A stretch of DNA of 9,418 bases from positions 1-9,418 of the forward strand of contig JAGBGA010000073.1 of the NCBI GenBank assembly GCA_017936185.1, in the 5' to 3' direction. Position 1 is the stretch's first letter. Each line of letters opens with the position of its first letter. Below the pieces are notes generated by a model that worked only from the letters and a program-made list of their open reading frames with translations, was not told the origin of the DNA and ran no database searches. Below, piece by piece: positions 6,630-9,418 of the stretch. The position numbers and the translations under genes are program-made. Origin of the DNA: Alphaproteobacteria bacterium (lineage in GTDB: Bacteria; Pseudomonadota; Alphaproteobacteria; Rs-D84).

Positions 6630-7880
6630 ATGAGAAGAGTTGTTATTACTGGTATGGGAATTGTGTCGCCAGTGGGAACAGGTGTCGATTTTGCATGGAA
6701 AAATGTCGTGAATGGAAAATCGGGCGTGCGTAAAGTTACAGAATTTGATGTGGATGATTTGGCATCACAAATTGCCGGTATCCCAGAACAAGGAACAGAA
6801 CCAGGGCAATATAATCCAGATGCGGTTATTGACCCGCGTGAACAGCGAAAGCTTGACCGATATGCAATGTATGGAATTGTTGCCGCAGATGAAGCAATCA
6901 AAGATGCGGGACTGGATAAATATGATGGTGATATGACGCGTGTTGGTGTTGCAATTGGCAGTGGTATCGGTGGATTTAATACAATATATGAAAATTGTGT
7001 TGAATTGCATACTGGTGGGCCACGTCGGGTCAGTCCTTTTTTTATCCCAAAAGGGATTATTAATATGGCGGCAGGAAATATTTCCATCAAATATGGTTTA
7101 AAAGGACCAAATATTTCTGTTGTTACGGCATGTGCAACGGGGGCGCACTCGATTGGTGAAGCCGCCCGTATGATAAAGTATGGTGATGCCGATATTATGG
7201 TGTGTGGTGGTACCGAAGGGGCGGTAAGTCGTATCAGCCTTGCCGGGTTTTCGGCGATGCGTGCGTTAAGTACGCGTAATGATGACCCAGAACACGCGTC
7301 GCGCCCATGGGATAAAAATCGCGATGGCTTTATTATGGCCGTAGGGGCAGGGGTCTTGGTGTTGGAAGAATATGAACATGCCGTTGCGCGTGGTGCCAAG
7401 ATTTATGCCGAAGTTGCAGGATACGGTATGTCGGGTGATGCGTATCATATAACCGCGCCCGCACCAAATGGCGAAGGCGGTAAACGTGCAATGATTGCGG
7501 CGTTGAAAGACGCAGGGGTTGCGCCATCAGATGTGGATTATATAAATGCACATGGTACATCAACCGGGTTGGGTGATGTTGGTGAATTGGCGGCGGTTCA
7601 AGAATTGTTTGAAGGGGCCGATACATGTATGTCATCAACAAAATCTGTCACCGGGCATTTATTGGGTGCCGCAGGTGCCGTCGAAGCGATTTTCTGTGTT
7701 ATGGCGATTCGTGACGGTGTTGTGCCACCAACCATGAACTTGCAAGACCCAGAAGACGCGGTTGGTGATTTCAACTTGGTGCCAAATGTTGCGCAAAAAC
7801 GAAACGTTGATGTCGTAGTCAGCAATTCGTTTGGATTTGGGGGGACCAATGCATCACTTGTCCTGAAAAAAATTAAATAA
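6630..7880 (+). CDS. fabF: 3-oxoacyl-[ACP] synthase II
   Basis: FabF condenses malonyl-ACP with acyl-ACP to extend fatty acids by two carbons. The 416-aa length is usual. The thiolase-fold catalytic triad is present: Cys168 in VTACATGAHS, His308 in NAHGTST and His343 in KSVTGHLLGAAG, with the supporting Lys338. The glycine-rich FGFGGTNASLVL close (401-412) is typical. Residue 313, usually Pro after HGTST, is Gly, which is unlikely to matter. AAGGA about 9 nt upstream supports the start. No convincing promoter is seen in 6554-6629; TTGCAA (6565-6570) and TATGTT (6591-6596) are 20 bases apart, which is too wide, and an 8-bp GGTTAACC palindrome sits at 6602-6609. It works directly with the AcpP encoded upstream. 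Confidence 0.97.
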   Translation: MRRVVITGMGIVSPVGTGVDFAWKNVVNGKSGVRKVTEFDVDDLASQIAGIPEQGTEPGQYNPDAVIDPREQRKLDRYAMYGIVAADEAIKDAGLDKYDGDMTRVGVAIGSGIGGFNTIYENCVELHTGGPRRVSPFFIPKGIINMAAGNISIKYGLKGPNISVVTACATGAHSIGEAARMIKYGDADIMVCGGTEGAVSRISLAGFSAMRALSTRNDDPEHASRPWDKNRDGFIMAVGAGVLVLEEYEHAVARGAKIYAEVAGYGMSGDAYHITAPAPNGEGGKRAMIAALKDAGVAPSDVDYINAHGTSTGLGDVGELAAVQELFEGADTCMSSTKSVTGHLLGAAGAVEAIFCVMAIRDGVVPPTMNLQDPEDAVGDFNLVPNVAQKRNVDVVVSNSFGFGGTNASLVLKKIK

Positions 7881-7885
7881 AAATA

Positions 7886-7916
7886 AATCGGGAATCTGGT
7901 ATGATTCCCGATTTTT
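7886..7916. terminator. Bidirectional terminator between fabF and the ACP-like gene
   Basis: AATCGGGAAT (7886-7895) and ATTCCCGATT (7904-7913) form a perfect 10-bp stem with an 8-base loop. T5 follows on the plus strand, and a T-rich stretch follows on the minus strand. It serves both converging genes. Confidence 0.9.
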
Positions 7917-7917
7917 C

Positions 7918-8259
7918 TTAACGGATACGGCGGTTGCGATATAAAACTTGCTTTGTGCGAAGGTTTAACAGTTCACGTTTTTGCGCCATGTTAAGATTTT
8001 TATAAAGGTTGGGTGATTGGGCCTTGGCACCGCGACGGAATATTTGTATAAAGTCTTCAACGGTTTTTGCATTGTCGATGTATTTGTCGTCAATGGTATA
8101 ACCTTGGATATCTTGTAATGTTAAAAACAAATCCATTACATCAAGGTGACTGATGTATTCAAAAAGGTTCGTTTTTGCGTCCAGTTTTTTGTTTGTTAAT
8201 GTTTCATAGCCACTGTTTTTTATAATGTATTTTATAATTTCAATACTTGTCATGTTCAT
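7918..8259 (-). CDS. Acyl-carrier-protein-like protein lacking the phosphopantetheine serine
   Basis: This 113-aa protein aligns by eye with an ACP over about residues 4-74. It has a helix I-like SIEIIKYIIKNSGY, a loop with DAKTNLFEYI, then SHLDVMDLFLTLQDIQGYTID where ACPs have DSLDVVE and the helix II/III region, and AKTVEDFIQIF as the last helix. At the modification site His38 occupies the position of the serine (Ser36 in the AcpP of this window), and the neighbouring Asp is Ser37. A basic tail of about 37 residues, rich in Lys, Arg and Asn, follows and is not part of an ACP. Start support is good, with AAGGA 6 nt before the ATG and a near-consensus promoter. It converges with fabF over a shared terminator. 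Function is unknown; it could be a non-acylated ACP mimic or regulator. A chance resemblance cannot be excluded. Confidence 0.75.
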   Translation of the reverse strand: MNMTSIEIIKYIIKNSGYETLTNKKLDAKTNLFEYISHLDVMDLFLTLQDIQGYTIDDKYIDNAKTVEDFIQIFRRGAKAQSPNLYKNLNMAQKRELLNLRTKQVLYRNRRIR

Positions 8260-8288
8260 AATGTGTCCTTTTATTTTTCTTGAAGTAA

Positions 8289-8317
8289 ATTTTACGACGG
8301 TTTTTTGGCTTTGTCAA
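8289..8317 (-). promoter_or_regulatory. Promoter of the ACP-like gene
   Basis: On the minus strand a consensus TTGACA (8312-8317) is followed, after exactly 17 bases, by TAAAAT (8289-8294). This is the best sigma-70-type match in the window. The start near 8282 leaves a leader of about 22 nt that contains AAGGA. Confidence 0.7.
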
Positions 8318-8335
8318 TTGGGGGCTTTTTGTTGT

Positions 8336-8363
8336 TTGCTTTTGTTATTTTATCTGCCATAAT
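8336..8363 (+). promoter_or_regulatory. Promoter of mltG with an extended -10, apparently leaderless
   Basis: TTGCTT (8336-8341) and CATAAT (8358-8363) are 16 bases apart, and a TG pair at 8355-8356 makes an extended -10. Only 7 bases separate the -10 box from the mltG ATG at 8371, so transcription would begin at or beside the start codon. Confidence 0.5.
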
Positions 8364-8370
8364 CTGATTT

Positions 8371-9378
8371 ATGGTCAGACGTAAAATATTTTTCCCAACA
8401 CGTGTTATATTGCAAATGGTTATTATTCCTGTTGTGATTGTCGTGTGTATGGCTTTGTTCTTGTTCGGAATTCATTCAACAGTAACGTCGCCCCAGCAAT
8501 TTGTTATTTCAAGTGGGGATTCTGTGTCGGGCGTGGCGAATCGATTGTTAAATGAAAAATTGGTCGATTCGGTTCAGGTCTTTAAAATGGCGGTGCGTAT
8601 GAATGGCGGGAAGATTCAGACCGGAAACTATGATATTCCAACAGGGGCCAGTGTATGGCGCATTGCGGATATGTTTGCGAATGGGCGTGTGTCTTCGACA
8701 ACGATTGTTATTCCCGAAGGTTTAACAATAAAACAAATCAAGAATTTGTTGCTGCAATCATCGGCCTTGACCGGGGCGGTTGAATGCAAGCCTGGGAATA
8801 AAGCACCGGTGTGTGATTTGCGTGATGGACAAATTTTCCCAGACACTTATACAGTGGCGCGGGGAACCAATCGATTGGCGGTTTTGGATTTGGCGCGTAA
8901 AAAGATGCTTGATGTCGAAGCGTCTTTGAAACGCAGTGTTCGTCGATTGCCAAAGCCACTGAAAGACTGGAACGATGTTATTATTCTTGCGTCAATCGTT
9001 CAAAAAGAAACGCCACAGATACGCGAAATGCCAATTGTGGCAAGTGTTTATTTAAATCGTTTGAATCGCGGTATGCGTCTTCAGGCCGACCCCACTGTGG
9101 TATATGCATTGACGGACAAGTTGGGGGATATGCAAGGCGCCCCGTTATTGCGCAATCACTTGAAAATAGACAGCCCATACAACACATATAAGAACAAGGG
9201 TTTGCCGCCGGCGCCAATCGCAAATGTTGGCCAGCATGCAATTGGTGCAGTCTTGAAGCCTGCGGATACCAGTTATTTATTCTTTGTTGCAGACGGCCAG
9301 GGGGGGCATGTATTTTCCCGCGATTATGAAACGCATAAGAAGAATCATGCCGCGTGGCGCGAAATCAAAAAAAAATAA
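8371..9378 (+). CDS. mltG: Endolytic murein transglycosylase
   Basis: MltG (YceG family) cuts nascent peptidoglycan strands in the periplasm and so helps to set glycan length. The 335-aa protein has a short basic N-terminus and one membrane anchor (about 13-34) with the rest outside. A LysM-like segment follows (about 44-105), then the YceG catalytic domain. The signature ILASIVQKET (205-214) includes Glu213, which corresponds by alignment to the catalytic Glu218 of E. coli. Conserved blocks follow: VASVYLNRLNRGMRLQADPT (223-242), SPYNTYKNKGLPPAPI (268-283) and FFVADGQGGHVFS (304-316). The first Glu of the usual EKE is Gln211, which is not the catalytic residue. Cys139 and Cys148 flank a short loop and could form a disulfide. 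No Shine-Dalgarno precedes the ATG. The neighbouring fabF fits the fabF-mltG association seen in many proteobacteria, here interrupted by the ACP-like gene. Confidence 0.95.
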   Translation: MVRRKIFFPTRVILQMVIIPVVIVVCMALFLFGIHSTVTSPQQFVISSGDSVSGVANRLLNEKLVDSVQVFKMAVRMNGGKIQTGNYDIPTGASVWRIADMFANGRVSSTTIVIPEGLTIKQIKNLLLQSSALTGAVECKPGNKAPVCDLRDGQIFPDTYTVARGTNRLAVLDLARKKMLDVEASLKRSVRRLPKPLKDWNDVIILASIVQKETPQIREMPIVASVYLNRLNRGMRLQADPTVVYALTDKLGDMQGAPLLRNHLKIDSPYNTYKNKGLPPAPIANVGQHAIGAVLKPADTSYLFFVADGQGGHVFSRDYETHKKNHAAWREIKKK

Positions 9379-9384
9379 AATCTA

Positions 9385-9418
9385 ATGGCATATCTGTGGG
9401 CGGGGGCGACATCTTATG
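9385..9418 (+). CDS. Possible start of a further gene (partial)
   Basis: An ATG six bases after the mltG stop opens a frame reading MAYLWAGATSY to the window edge. There is no Shine-Dalgarno, and only eleven residues are visible, so the frame may be chance. No family can be named. Confidence 0.25.
   Translation, partial: MAYLWAGATSY

Noticed and set aside
6611..7399. Long minus-strand frame of 262 aa opposite fabF
   Set aside because: It is fully antisense to a clear fabF, has no recognisable domain, and its residue pattern mirrors the fabF codons.
481..9378. Alternative genetic code with TGA as tryptophan
   Set aside because: No in-frame TGA interrupts any gene, and Trp positions use TGG.

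Overview
The window looks like chromosomal DNA of an alphaproteobacterium, probably host-associated and with a compact genome. This is inference from family resemblance, moderate-to-low G+C by eye, short intergenic gaps and one-gene transcripts; no rRNA or other taxonomic marker is present. Every complete gene ends in TAA, and no frame needs a recoded stop, so the standard code applies.

Layout. Positions 1-156 hold five tandem 30-bp units that read as a repeated decapeptide and stop just after the array, probably the 3' end of a protein that begins outside the window. A tRNA-Pro(CGG) gene with encoded CCA follows on the minus strand with a good promoter. Next is a 563-aa AMP-forming acyl-CoA synthetase of the medium-chain family (481-2172), converging on a VTT/DedA-type (YqaA-like) membrane protein (2199-2789, minus) across a shared terminator. 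A nearly symmetric divergent promoter separates that gene from rbfA (2870-3217). lepA (3301-5094) follows, with its own promoter and an inverted repeat covering its ribosome binding site. Only 25 nt downstream of lepA is a 335-aa integrase-like protein whose catalytic residues all appear to be lost. acpP (6259-6495) and fabF (6630-7880) come next, each closed by a hairpin terminator. A 113-aa minus-strand gene (7918-8259) has an acyl-carrier-protein-like fold but His in place of the phosphopantetheine Ser. Divergent from it is mltG (8371-9378), which may be translated from a leaderless mRNA. The last 34 bases may start another reading frame.

How the genes fit together. AcpP and FabF form the elongation core of type II fatty acid synthesis. 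The acyl-CoA synthetase activates free acids. The ACP-like gene next to fabF may be a non-acylated regulatory or scaffold relative. RbfA and LepA act on ribosome maturation and translation, and MltG trims nascent peptidoglycan. There is no clear mobile island: the integrase-like gene sits among housekeeping genes, has no attachment sites and resembles its neighbours in base composition.

The entries most worth a second look are the ACP-like protein without its serine (7918-8259), the inactive integrase relative (5120-6127), the decapeptide array (1-156), the Asp in the ATP-binding loop of the acyl-CoA synthetase, and three promoter or leader arrangements (2813-2842, 3232-3300, 8336-8373).
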